From Dichetophora obliterata (lineage: Eukaryota > Arthropoda > Insecta > Diptera > Sciomyzidae), in assembly GCA_963920525.1 (NCBI GenBank), contig OY986439.1, positions 16,878,319 to 16,942,318 of the forward strand: a DNA stretch of 64,000 nucleotides, given 5' to 3'. The translations under genes were made by a program, and so were the position numbers. Within the stretch, counting starts at the first letter, position 1. The number at the start of each line of letters is the position of its first letter. This document shows, in pieces, positions 1-11,270 of this stretch. Under the pieces are notes generated by a model that was not told the origin of the DNA, did not search any database, and was given only the letters and a program-made list of their open reading frames with translations.

Positions 1-1345
1 AATCTGAAGCATTATTGAAAGAAAGTTTGGAATAATTTTTTTTGACCGAACGTAGGGGTCGCTCATCGACATATTTCTTTATAACTTCAGTATTTATCGT
101 CCGTTCTAAAAGAATGATATGTCTATGTTATTGTCTCAGAGAGACCTGTTTTTTGTTTTTCGGATTTATTGATCTGAGTTGACCTATAAGGATTACTACT
201 ACTACCACCGGACCTCATTTTCTACCATCTTAAGGTACCATTTTGATTACAGAAATAAAAAGCCCGTAAAAAATCAATAAACTTTTATGAGGGAAATTTT
301 TCACTATTTCCTCTAAAAATATTTTTAAAAAATTTTATTTTTTTTTGCAAATCGTAGGGAAAATTTTTAACATTTTTGTCATATCGCATTATATTTATAA
401 AATATGCAGCGAAAACGTTCTTATCCGAATCCACCATTCTAATGTACTATTCTAAAGTTATACAATTAAAGCCCTCAAAAACCAATTAAACTCTTCCCAA
501 GAAAATCATTTAAATAAGACACAGAATTTTATAGTGAGAAAACTGTTGATTAAACACCCACTTTTATTATTTTACTTAGACACTTTTCACATATTAAAAT
601 CATCGAGTTTTAAGAGATCAAATTTCGATGTGATTCAAGTAGACTGTGTATCTGGCGGCTCTCGAGTTTAGATAAAATGTGACCCATGCGTTGTTCATCG
701 ATGACAGCAATGGCAGATTCATGTACTACAAAAAGTGTACAAAAAGCGCTCAGTATTTTGAGAATGGCATAGAAAACCTGTGAAAATAATTAAGTTTAGC
801 AAGGAAAGATATCAAATTAAGTTGTTAACTATTCCTTAAGATCGGGCTGTTAATGTCGAAGGTTTGACGAAGTTAAAAAGGAGAAACCAGTGTTTAAATT
901 GCTGACTGGTAAGAATATTTTCGGTGCTTATTAAAAAAAATAATACGATATGACAAAAAAAAAAAAAAAAAAATTGCCCTACGTTTTGCAAAAAATTAAA
1001 AAAGTTTTTTGAAATATTTTTAGTAAAAATAGCGAAAAATTTTGTTAGCAAAGTTTTATTGATTTTTTATGGGCTTTCAATTTTTGAAATCAAAATAGTA
1101 CCTTTAGATAGTAGAAACTGTGGTCCGGTGGGTCAGTACTATATGGGGTCAACTGAGGTCAATGAGTCCTCACAAAAACAAAAAGTTAGTCTGTCTAAGA
1201 CAAAAATAAAAACATACAATTTTTTAAGATCGGACGGTAAATACCGAAGTTATGAAGAAATATATAATATATGTATAAATACCCCTACGTTCGGTAAAAA
1301 AAAATATAGATGCGTCGTTGGACACACGAGAGAAGCGAAGCCTTT
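1..1345. repeat. Divergent inverted repeat, arms about 430 bp
   Basis: The reverse complement of 1-430 aligns along its length with 905-1345. Shared landmarks include GATTTTTTACGGGCTTT-like and CCTACGTTCGGT-like segments, with many point differences and small indels, so the two arms are old copies of one dispersed repeat in opposite orientation around a spacer of about 475 bp. A 121-codon frame in the right arm (1059-1424) begins at a TTG and is disrupted in the left arm, so I do not treat it as a gene. The repeat continues past the left edge of the window. Which element it belongs to is unknown. Confidence 0.7.
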
Positions 1346-1549
1346 TCACAGTTTCATAGATTTGTTAATAAATAATAACAAATTTTATAATAAAAAAATT
1401 TTTAAATTCAACAATTTAAAATAACATCAAATTAATTAAAAAACACAAGTTATAATCACACCAGTAAATGTTATTACATATCATTATTATTTTATTTTAT
1501 TACATATAACATCCATTTTGAATTATTTTTGTAAATGTTTTTAATTATA

Positions 1550-2252
1550 ATTGAATTTTATTGATGAAATTTAGGGGTTTATGATAACTGAAATAGCAAA
1601 CGTATGGTATGGATGATATGTCGGCGATATATCTAGAAAAAACTGCATCAATAGTTGTTCCTTATCGTGTTGTACAAATATTTGGATCGCTTATTATTTG
1701 TAAATTAAATTTATGAATAAGGAATTGCTTTAGTGAATTTGAGAATTCATGTCTTAAATCGCAATTAAAATCTCCACCAAAAACAATTGGCATTTTGTGG
1801 TAATTTTCACCCAGTTCAATGGAACCTGCTTGTGTATAACATAAAAGAGATCTGTAAATAAGTTTTATTATGTTTTCGATTTTGTTTTTTTCGGTCGTAT
1901 TCTGAGGTGAAATGAAAATATGATGAAAATATGTTGCCCATTAGGACCTATCACTTCTGCAGAACATACCACTCCAATTTTTGAAATATCAGCTAATCAG
2001 TCTGTTTAAATATATTGACATATCCCCAGTGACTGTACTGAACTTTTCTTAATTATAATTACGATAAATTGCAACTCCTCCAGAACGACAACTATTTCTC
2101 TGAAATTGAGACATACAAGCGAAATTAGTGATATCAATACTTTCATAATTTTGCATTTTTGTTTCTGATAGCAATATAATGTCACAGATTTGAGCTATAG
2201 AATCGGGAAGATCTTGAGAATGCGCATGGAGTCTCTGACAATTTAAAGTCAT
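1550..2252 (-). pseudogene. Endonuclease domain of a Helentron-type element, broken
   Basis: Read on the minus strand, the frames show an apurinic-type endonuclease/phosphatase fold. It starts with an N-terminal stretch reading TLNCQRLHAHSQDL, then IILLSETKM, then SGGVAIY. After a frame change comes a GVVCSAEVIGPNGQ-like stretch, the catalytic-type motif VFGGDFN near 1775, and TTIDAVFSRYI near 1640. An in-frame TAA at 1662-1664 and at least one frameshift near 2040 break it. It lies directly downstream of a Pif1-type helicase in the same orientation, the helicase-endonuclease order known for Helentron/Helitron2 proteins; LINE endonucleases instead precede a reverse transcriptase, and none follows here. 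The assignment to the helicase neighbour is inference from position and orientation. Confidence 0.7.
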
Positions 2253-2341
2253 TGCAGAAAAGAACTATTTGCTATCAAATTTTTTATAGTAATACATTTA
2301 GTTTCCAATTTGTTAAGAGATAATCTTTAAAATTCTCGAAT

Positions 2342-3350
2342 TTAATCAACATTAGAAAAATCATTTCGCCTTCCATGATGAAATATAAATTGTTGAGGGT
2401 TGTCATCAGGGGTTGTGATAAAAAGTCCGTCAATACTAGTAACACGAGCTAAAGCGACGTAGAGTAATTGCAAGGAATGCTTTTTGTCATATTCGTAGAC
2501 TGATCCTGAATCTGCGAATGATCCACCCTGTGACTTATGAATAGTTACAGCCATTGCAGGAATTAATGGAAAATGATTTCTTGTAACTGTGATTGTTTTA
2601 TTTTTATAAGGAGGTATGCTACTGTTTTTTCGTAGAATTGGCACAGCTCTTCTTCAAACTTGAATCGATTGAGCGTCAGCAGAAGCTTTCATTCTTGCTT
2701 TCTGACCAATTTTAGACTCATCGAATTCCTGCCAAACTTTTTTAACCTGGTAATTCTGGTCAATTTCAATGTGCACTAATTTACCAATAGCCCCATTTGC
2801 CAAACTATAGCTAACATTAATATTTGTTGTTATTAGATAATGTTTATTGATGACAAAAACAATTTCAGAAGGTAAACCACCTGTACAGATGACTTTGTAA
2901 TTATGCAACTTTTGTTTAATCGCTTGTAATTGTTCATTATTTTTATTGCGTTTTATTGCGCGAAAGATAGAATTATTAAATAAATGGACAGAAGCATTAC
3001 TAAAAATAATCTGATTCCATTTGGACACAGGCAGTTTCTTCGTAAAAAATCAACTCTCTATTAAATATAACTCGTTTTGCTCAAGTTTTTTACCATCACC
3101 AATCTTCGTTAGCAATAACGAAAACTGTTTATTACTTTGCCGCATAACTTGTGTCAATTCATAAAATTTAAATTCCAGCAGTTCTTGAAGTAAGTTTGGG
3201 AACAGACTATTCTCATCAACAAAAGAAAACACGTACTTAGCAATGTTAACGACAATGGTGGAAAGTAGAATCAACATTTGTTTTGTTATATTTTATGCTG
3301 ATTTTGTTGTTTGGATAGCCAATACACGATCCTTTTGATCTGCACCATAG
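2342..3350 (-). pseudogene. Pif1-like helicase C-terminal part (Helentron RepHel), broken
   Basis: Three consecutive minus-strand frames (3277-3050, 3028-2654, 2644-2342) make up the C-terminal half of a Pif1/RecD-type superfamily 1 helicase of the kind fused to Rep in Helitrons. The first has FYELTQVMRQ; the second has a NKHYLITTNI...LANGAIGKLVHIE stretch; the third has the late helicase motifs AMAVTIHKSQGGSF and LLYVALARVTS followed by GLFIT. Reading is also open on both sides of a stop near 3296, so the domain probably begins upstream of 3350. Rep and the Walker A region are not seen. Frameshifts between the frames make it inactive. The upstream side is cut by, or close to, the hAT insertion at 3402. 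Confidence 0.85.
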
Positions 3351-3743
3351 CTTCACGCATTCAAATGAAAGATAGCTAATGCACAATCCTTTAATAGATT
3401 CTTGTCATCCATTGGCGTCGGAAGCGGGGTGACAAGGGGGCAGTTGCCCCCCACTTTTTTAGCTAGATAAACAATTTAAAAGGAAAACTTCAAAAGTTAT
3501 TTAAGATATCAGTTTTTTTTTACAACAATAATATTTTTGTATTATATATTTTCCTCTTCTTTCTCTCTTCTTCATAAGCATGCTTGCGGATAACCATTTT
3601 CTTTCTCTGTGTTTGCAAAAAGATAGAACAAAATGTAGAGTTTCTACTGCAAACACACCACTTCAGTTTAAAAGCACCCTTAATTATGTAGCTTAATGCT
3701 TGTTAATTTTGCAACTCTGGTAAGAAAAAATTTGACATGTTCT

Positions 3744-4065
3744 TAGGGGCTTTCCATATTGGACGACATGTTGTACGATAAGTTAGATGGAAAACTAATA
3801 TGACTATTTGATTGAGCGTTCGAACGATCCAACTTTTAAAGCAACATCATTAATTGCAAGCTCTCAAGCAGAACACATCCGGCTAATAGCGAAGCAACTT
3901 TTAGATGCCCTAACAATTGAGCAGTAATTTTACATAGTTGTACAATATTGTACAATCGGCAGAAAAAACCAAAAATTTCGACTATCGTTTTAGCTTGCGC
4001 ATGGTACTACATGTTGTACAATCTGCAATGTTGCTCCAATGTTTTGGACCATGCGAAAGCCCCTA
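3744..4065. mobile_element. MITE-like insertion inside the hAT element
   Basis: TAGGGGCTTTC at 3744-3754 is matched by its exact complement GAAAGCCCCTA at 4055-4065, and the subterminal sequence (ACATGTTGTAC-like) is also inverted between the two sides. The 322-bp unit has no coding capacity of its own. It lies between the hAT left end and the recognisable hAT transposase sequence, so it appears to have inserted into the hAT copy. Superfamily is not determined; the terminal TA could be a target duplication of a Tc1/mariner type. Confidence 0.55.
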
Positions 4066-4824
4066 CTGTGAATTAGCTGATGAAAATCCACCTCGACGCT
4101 TTGAACAAACATCAAATTCGGTTCCTTCAGTACAGTTGCCATTATATGATCGGCTACGAAAAGATTATTTCGAAATTTTAGATCTTCTCTCAAATGAGAT
4201 AACGGCTAGATTCGATCAAACAGGTTGATATTTTACTTTTTTTTATTTTTGCAAGCTTACACCAGCTTCACTCAACCGACTCACTTTGATTTAACATTTG
4301 GTGAGTCGGTTGAGTGAAGCTAGTGTAAACTGGCACTTTGTAAGTCTTATTGTACATTTAAACAGATCTTGACACTCTGGAATCGTTGGAAAATATTGTA
4401 ATCGAAGCCTTCAACGGAAAAATGCCTTCTGAACATAATCTAAAAACAAAACTTGATCTTTATGCAGATGACTTTTTTGCAGATGAAATTGTTGAAGCAA
4501 TTGCCTGGCCAAACACCTTGAAATTGTAGTGGCATTGTATCCCAATTTGCGAAAAATTCGGTTACTGTAAAAAAACTATTAAATGAAGTTGAAAAACTTA
4601 TTGCTTTGCTTTTGACTGTGCCTGCATCAGCAGCTTCATCAGAGCGTTCTTTTAGTGCACTAAGACGACTTAAAACGCATCTTCGAGCAACTATGAAACA
4701 GAAACTCACTCATGCGGCACTTATTCACATTCACAAAGATAAAACCGAAGAATTGAATTCGATGGAGGTGGTGAAAGAGTTTGTTTCTCGCAAGGACAGA
4801 AAGAAACATTTTGGAATAATTTAA
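4066..4824 (+). pseudogene. hAT transposase, C-terminal part, broken
   Basis: The frame 4066-4223 (ending ...NEITARFDQT) continues in phase after a GT...AG-bounded segment 4224-4365 into DLDTLESLENIVIEAFNG...YADDFFADEIVEAIAWP. One frame change near 4520-4540 leads into a 72-residue or longer C-terminal block, 4606-4824. This block carries the hAT dimerisation signature PASAASSERSFSALRRLKTH followed by KLTHAALIHIHKD. Sequence upstream in the same long frame (3938-4065) comes from the nested MITE, not from the transposase, so that frame is a chimera. The family is the zinc-finger MYM-associated type of hAT, as far as the C-terminal motif lets me say; the catalytic core is mostly missing. Confidence 0.8.
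4224..4365 (+). other. Intron-like segment with a 75-bp hairpin
   Basis: The segment starts GTTGAT after CAG and ends TTTAAACAG; removing it joins the transposase frame in phase (DQT-DLDT). Inside, about 4257-4331, two arms of roughly 27 bp (ACCAGCTTCACTCAACCGAC and its near-complement) form a strong hairpin around a short A/T loop. It may be a true intron that took in a small hairpin element, or an insertion that happens to have GT/AG borders. Confidence 0.5.
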
Positions 4825-5160
4825 ATTGATATAACTTTTTGTACCTTATTGCATTTAAACCATGTAAAGATATACCTAGTCTTGCTTTATAAAAGCAACT
4901 ATTATTTCTTATATTTTCATATTACCATATGAAAGATCCTTTAAAGAATGATCTCTAATATCGAAATTGGAAGAACTTTTAAAAATAATGAAATTTTAAT
5001 ATTTTTTATATATTTTTATATTTTTTTATTTTAAACTAAAATAAAAAATTTGTTTATTCACATTCATGTTTCTTTGAAGAAATTTTGGTGAACTTTTTTT
5101 TGCACCACCATTTGTACTGCCCCCCAGATGAAATTAGCTTCCGACGCGCTTGTTGTCATC

Positions 5161-7400
5161 TATGCAACATAGCTTCAGTTTTAATATTAAATAAACTCTC
5201 ATAGTCAACAAAGGTTTTTGGATCAGTTGGTAGTGTATAGGACTATCATTCGAGAGGGTACGAGTTCCTATCCTCATTGCTAACAAAGATATATTTTTAT
5301 TAATTTTATATTCTCTTGTTATATTCGAAACAAAAAGCAACAACAATTCTAAGAAAAAGGTATATGGAAAAAAGTGTCGTTTTTCAGATTTCACTCAAGC
5401 AAATCACAAAACGAAGCTTAAAAAGCTTTGCTTCAAAAATTTTTCAATAATGCTTCAGACTAGCTGGTGTGCGGTGACTTTTTTTTTTGCCTGTAAGGCA
5501 AGACGGTCTAATGTATACTATGGAGATGAATTTTTCCAACTATGAAGGTGAATTTTTTTGACTGTTACGTTGTGTTAAAATTTACAAATTTTAAATTTAC
5601 AAATATATTTTAATTAAAAGAGGTTTGTAAACTTATTTGTATTTTAAAAACAAGCTTTTATTTTTGATTTAAAATTAAAACAAAATTTAATTTTTTTTTA
5701 AGTTCAACAAAACTGGCACTTTATTTCACTAAAATTCACTAAAAGTTTATTTTAAAGACTACCAAAGAGGTGGTAAGATTTAACAACACCTCCACAGGTT
5801 AGGGTTAATGCTTTAGAAAATGACAAAGACTGAATATTTATTATCAATCGGAGATTTTAATACCAATAAAGATACTCAAAATGATGACAAAAAGTCATAA
5901 AAAAGTTGCTTAAATATTAACAATAAATTTTTCCATGCATTTTTGCATGTTGCGGTTATATAATATAAGTTCCCATTTTCAAGAAACTATAAAATATTTT
6001 TATACATATGTATGTATATTGTATGTGTGAATCTTATGACTTTTGGTAATTTCCTATTTAGACTTAACTTTTTGTGCTTTATTCAAGTTGATGGCCACTT
6101 CAGACATAGCCAAACAATTATCTGTTATGTCCAAAACGGAAAATAAAATAACATAGCATTTCGCTTGTTTTGGTTTTTTTTCTTGTTCTAACCAGCAATT
6201 AGATTTAAATCCAAATTGCATAAAAATTACAAAATATCCCATCATCATAAAAAAATGCACTTTCTTTCTCAACTGATTTGTATTCACAGTCATATACATA
6301 GAATGCCATCAAAAAATATCTTAAAAATTTTATATCCACAAAATTGCATCGTAAAATTTAACGCTCGCTATATGTTTTTACGACTTTTTGAGAGAGAGAA
6401 TGCGTTAAAACGTTTTAAAAGAGTTTGACAATGGCCACAAAATAAGAATTGCACAAAAAAAAACATAGACCAGCAAAAAAAGATGTAGCTCCATCATTGA
6501 TTTTGGGTAATATAAAGAAGGGCTTAAAAAACCTTAGAGTACATCATAATTTTAATCGAAGGATCGAAAGAAATTGTGTTTGCCGCAAATATTGCGTTTA
6601 TACTAAAATGAACACAAAATAAAAGTAAAAACAAACATTAACAAGCCATATTTACAGGCCTTTTGGCGTAATCTTAACAACTGACATTTCATTTAGTCAC
6701 TTAACAAAATTATCGTAAAAATTAACGAATTCAAAACAAACAATAAAAAACATTTAACAAAAAGGCCAATTTGCCAACAAGCTACTTGTTTTTTTTTAGG
6801 GACTAGGTTTTCATCTGCATGATTGTACAGAAAAAAAAAGATATACGAGAAATACGAGTAGAACATTTAAATTGAAAAAATTACTCAGCAGCAAAAAAGT
6901 TACTCAGCGAGCTCGTAAAATGTTTAGGAGTGTAAATGCAGCCGTGAAGATTGCTTAAAACACAAAATTCAAAATTTGCTCTAACTTAGTCACTTTTATT
7001 ATTTTTATGTGCATCTCGGGCAAAATGCAGCACATTTATTTAATTTCTGCAATGTGCTGCATTTTATAATAAAAATAATAAAGGTGACTAAGTTAAAGCA
7101 CATTGCAGTAATTAAATAAATGTGCTGAATTTGCTCGGTGTGTGCAATCTTTCGACGCATTGGAAAAGTTTTTGACATAAAGCACAATGTTTTAATGAAT
7201 TTTATACATTAGAAATTTTTTGTGACATTTAAAAATGTGGCTATAATGTGGCTTAATCGTCTTTTTCAATTCTTAAGTGGAAAATTTATTGGTTTGGTTT
7301 ATTTATATATCTTTATCTGAATCGCTTTATCTGAAGAAGATTGTGGAATTGTAAAAGTCTTAAGTGAAGACTTGAATGATGATATGAAGAAATAGCTGCT
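5161..7400. other. AT-rich stretch without genes; one tRNA-like piece and one nested hairpin
   Basis: No coding sequence is recognisable. At 5219-5273 the sequence looks like a decayed tRNA-type RNA polymerase III promoter: TGGATCAGTTGGTAG resembles an A box, and GAGTTCCTATCC 29 bp downstream a degenerate B box, so this is a possible SINE head. At 6978-7140 two nested inverted repeats occur: AACTTAGTCAC...TTATTATTTTTA arms at 6978-7007 and 7070-7099, and a 40-bp GCAGCACATTTATTTAAT-containing segment at 7015-7057 inverted at 7094-7140. The rest is low-complexity AT-rich DNA. Confidence 0.5.
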
Positions 7401-10400
7401 AGGATGAATCCTCTTAATGTTTTCTCAAATTGCTGAACCACTTTCGAAAATATTTCAAATTTTTAAAAATATTCAAAAATGATTTTAAAGATAATATCCC
7501 TCAATGTCAATTCTTTGGTTAGATACGAAAGGAGATTTCTACTCAAAAACTTCCTGTCAACTTTTTCGGCTGATGTGTATTTAATACAAGAAACCAAATT
7601 TAATGAAAATTATTCTTTTCAATACGATGGTTACAAATTTTTTCAAGTCGGATAATAGAATCGGTTCCGGTGGTGTTGCAATACTTATCAGAAAGCAGCT
7701 TAAAATCAGAAATTACAAAAAATTTAACAATGGTGGTATAGAAATGACTTCAGTTGATGTTTTGATCGCAAACGATTGGATTACTATTGCATCTGTATAT
7801 GTTCATCCTTCGCACGTTGAACTAAATACATTTTTACAAATTTTTCAACATAACAATCACTTTATTTTTGGCGGTGATTTTAACGCAAGACATTCTTCCT
7901 ATGGTGACATATCTAACAATTTACTTGGACAGCACTTAAAAAATATTCAAGACATAACGAATGTTCTCATATCATCACCAATCACTCCTACTTGTTTTCA
8001 CTCTCCTTCCGGATCCTACATTGACAAATTTATTTTCAATAGCGAATTTCCATTGGCTTTCTCCAATATTATAAATCTTCCATCTTTTTCTGATCATAAT
8101 GCTATAGAAATTTCAATAACTGGTGATTTCGCGTTAAATCTCACTTCTAATAATTTTTTTATTAAAAAATATAATTATACTAATCCAAACCGTTTCAATA
8201 AATTCATCGAAACCCAAATCAATCAAATTAATATACCAACTAATGCCAATTTAACCCCAATGGAACTAGAACGCATTTCTGACAGATTTGGAAATATTCT
8301 GAATGAAGCTATTGATAAGTTTGTACCTACCAGAGTCATAAGAGCTAATGGTATTATTTTATCGTATTCTAATATTAAGATATTAAAACATCATCATTCA
8401 TTGCAACGAAAATTAAATAGGAGCTTTAAAAGGGGTACCAATTTGTACTCAATTGCAAATATCAAACGAGACATTTCTTTAACACGTTCAATGCTTTATA
8501 ACGCTATTTCGTTTGATATAAACAACTATTATAGGAATGTTTTGGTCAATACAAATACCACCAGAGATGCTTTTTCTACTGTAAAATTTTTTACTGGCTA
8601 CAAGAAAAGATCAAAACTGCCTAATATTATTTTTCAAAACGATGACAAAAATACAGAATACATTGGAACAGAAAACATAGCAAATGCCTTTCTAAATCAT
8701 TTTTCAATTAATCATAATTTATCTACAAATTTAAATTCTGTTATGTCGCACTCAGTCCAGCGTTTTAATGATTATCTTTCAAATTCTCAGTCTATTATTC
8801 AATTTAATGAAATTATATCACCAGCCATCAAAGATGAACATGAGCTTTCGATCGTTAATGAGTCTCTCCATGGTGAAAAAAAAAACATTTTAACATCGGT
8901 GGATGAAGTCACTCGAATTATTTCTAAAAAACCAAATAAAAAGTCTACTGGTATAGATGGTACACCATACTATCTTATCAAACATTTTTTACCAAATATA
9001 ATTTTATTTTTGACCATTCTTTTTAATCATCTAATGTCTTCTTCTTATTTTCCTTCTTGTTGGAAAATAGCTCTCATTACTCCAATACCAAAGCCAAATA
9101 AAGATAAAACAGTTTTAACTAACTGGAGACCTATTTCTAATTTAAACAGCATTTCTAAAATATTTGAGCGCATATTAGCTAATAGAATTTTCCTTCATAT
9201 TAAAAAGCTAGATATATTTCAAAACCAGTTTGGTTTCTCTCCTGGTATTTCAACTGAACATGCACTTGGAAAACTTCAAATAAATATTGATCGCGGTTTG
9301 AATATAGGGGAAGTTACATCTTTTGTTTCTTTAGATCTTAAAGCAGCATTTGATACAGTTTGGCATGATGGTTTAGTCTTTAAGCTTGGTAAGCTCGGTT
9401 TTCCTATTTTTTTGATCAAAACCATGAAAAGTTTTCTAACACATCGCTCTTTCGCGGTGAGACTTGGCAATCATTACTCCAATTTCGCTGATATGTCTTC
9501 AGGAACTCCTCAGGGTTCAGTTTGTTCACCTATTTTGTTTAATTTATATCTTTACGATTTGCCTACTGATGAGCACGTTCAAACTATTCAGTATGCTGAT
9601 GACACTTCAATTTTCTTTACTCTTAAAGACTCTGCTACAGCACAAAATAAAATCAATGCTCACATAGCGAAATTAGTTTTGTTCTTCGATAAATGGAAAT
9701 TAATATTAAATGAAAAGAAAACAGAAATGATTCATTTCGTAGGTTCGACTAGAGACACTAGTAGTAAACTGAGAAAAAATTGTAAAGACATGCAAATATC
9801 AATAAACGGCCACTATATATTACCTAAAATTAATATAAGAGTTCTTGGATTATATATGCACAGAAACAATAAATTCATTAACCATGTGAAACACATTGTT
9901 ATTAAAGCCAGGAAATCCAAATTCGCTCTAAATCGACTGCTCCGATCTCAGTTAATTCAACCGCACATTAAGGTAAATATCTACAAGGCATATATCAGGC
10001 CTGTACTGTCTTATGCTTCTAGTGTTTGGTGTAAAGTTCCAAATTTATCTTCACACCAAATGGAAATTCTAAGGCTGTTTGAACGAGGCATTCTTCGAAG
10101 TGCTGCAAATTTTTATAGAAAAACTGGTTCATTCAAATATGAAAACAATTGTTTACTCTATGAAACTGCGAAATATCCAAGAATTGACAATTTTGTTGTA
10201 AATAATAACATAAAATTTTTTGAAAAATGCTCAAATAATATTAATAATGCCAAGTTTAATTCATTACTCGCTTATGACTATTTTGGAAAATATTCTTGTC
10301 TTTCTGAAATATACCGTTCCTTTCGAAATGGTACACTTTTTACGGACCACAAGCTACTTTTATTTCACAAAGCTTATTCTAACGACAATAATATAGTTTA

Positions 10401-10670
10401 TAATACTAGACAACATTAATTGTGTAAATAATAAATTATTCTCCTTTCGTTGTTCTTTAGTTTAATTTTAACTATCAGTTTAGGTTTCTGTTATTTTTCC
10501 TCACTACATCTGTTTTATTATAGCCAATATGTTTTACAATATCTTTTAGTTTAAGTTTTTTGAAAAAAGCGCCCTCTGTGCTTACAAAACAATATGTAAA
10601 TCAGTGTAACATTTTATCATTTTGTTCAATAAATGGTTAAGAATTAAAAAAAAAAAAAGGATGAATCCTC
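7401..10670 (+). mobile_element. Jockey-like LINE insertion with 13-bp target duplications
   Basis: AGGATGAATCCTC is found at 7401-7413 and again at 10658-10670, directly after an A-run. Between them lies a 3.24-kb non-LTR retrotransposon: 65 bp of leader, one long reading frame (7479-10419), a 3' untranslated region with AATAAA at 10628-10633, and a poly(A) tail. There is no ORF1 (gag-like) frame, so the copy either lost its 5' part during reverse transcription or belongs to a single-ORF lineage. The perfect duplication and single frameshift indicate a recent insertion. Confidence 0.93.
7479..10419 (+). pseudogene. LINE ORF2: endonuclease and reverse transcriptase, one frameshift
   Basis: The protein would copy element RNA into DNA at a nicked chromosomal site. 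It starts at ATG 7479 with MILKIISLNVNSL, the usual N-terminus of LINE endonucleases, and reads VYLIQETKF. Near 7640, in a run of T, the frame shifts by one base into the 938-codon frame that ends at 10419. In that frame come SGGVAILIRK, the endonuclease motif FGGDFNARHSS (about residue 90) and SFSDHNA. Reverse transcriptase motifs follow: WRPISNLN, SLDLKAAFDTVWHDG, SSGTPQGSVCSPILFN and YADD at residues 664-667, then a thumb/C-terminal region with RPVLSYASSVW. No RNase H follows, which with the overall layout suggests the Jockey group. Apart from the frameshift the frame is open, so this is the best-preserved protein in the window. Confidence 0.9.
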
Positions 10671-10699
10671 ACCGAAACAAATTAACAAATTTTTTTGAA

Positions 10700-11270
10700 A
10701 GACCCTGACAACTGTGCTCTAATCGTCTTAGTGGGTGGAAATCGGTGATTGACCAACGGTGCAAAGAACAAATTCAAAGACTTGCTGTAGAGAAAGGCAG
10801 CTGTAGAGAAATTGCAGCATCATTGGATCTGAATTGTTACCAGAAGCAGAATCCAACAAATTTTGCACTAAACGAAAACTTCAGTTATAATCGCAATCCT
10901 GTCAACCCAGGCCCCTACCTCGACCCTCTAGCATTTGTCGAAATATAAAATTTTGGGAAGAAAGAATTCCGGAATGTCATATTTTGTGATGAGAAAATTT
11001 CAAACTTGATAGCCTCGATGGTTGCCAGATATAATAATATCGGAAAACTAGGTATACGCGTAAACATAGGGGCAAATCATATGGGCCGCTTTTGTATACT
11101 TCGGAAAGTCTCCACTATATTTTATTTCATGTTAATCAAATGCAAAAATATACATTTTGGTATTAGATGATGTGCTTTTTAATGTCTCAGGCTATCTACA
11201 CGAGGAACCCTAGACTCTTTAGCAGCACAACGCACAATGGTTTAAAAGTGGAAAAAATATAAAAATTTAT
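10700..11270 (+). pseudogene. Tc1-like transposase relic
   Basis: An N-terminal helix-turn-helix piece reads DQRCKEQIQRLAVEKGSCREIAASLDL (10745-10830). After a gap and frame changes the catalytic-domain signature appears at about 10955-11100 in mixed frames: WEERIPECHIL / VIFCDEKISNL, then DGCQIY and a YTRK..GKSYGPLLY stretch. A further trace of QQHNAQWFKSGK lies near 11225. The order fits the Tc1/mariner superfamily, and the aspartate of VIFCDEK would be the first catalytic residue. Many stops and frameshifts are present; no terminal repeats were found. Confidence 0.65.

Larger units (their letters stand above)
3402..5160 (+). mobile_element. hAT element with 8-bp target duplications
   Basis: TTGTCATC occurs at 3402-3409 and 5153-5160, and between the two copies lie 16-bp terminal inverted repeats (CATTGGCGTCGGAAGC at the left; CAAGCGCGTCGGAAGC at the right when read inward, three mismatches). 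Eight-bp duplications and CA-initial termini are hallmarks of the hAT superfamily, and the interior encodes a hAT C-terminal dimerisation domain, so ends and content agree. At 1743 bp it is shorter than a typical autonomous hAT and its transposase is broken, so it cannot move by itself. A G/C-run subterminal block (GGGGGCAGTTGCCCCCC) sits just inside the left end. Confidence 0.88.

Noticed and set aside
1059..1424. 121-codon frame with basic, tyrosine-rich translation
   Set aside because: It starts at TTG, lies in one arm of an inverted repeat, and the other arm does not keep the frame.
3938..4065. First 42 codons of the frame ending at 4228, apparently part of the hAT transposase
   Set aside because: This part lies inside the nested MITE bounded by TAGGGGCTTTC/GAAAGCCCCTA; only the later codons match hAT sequence.
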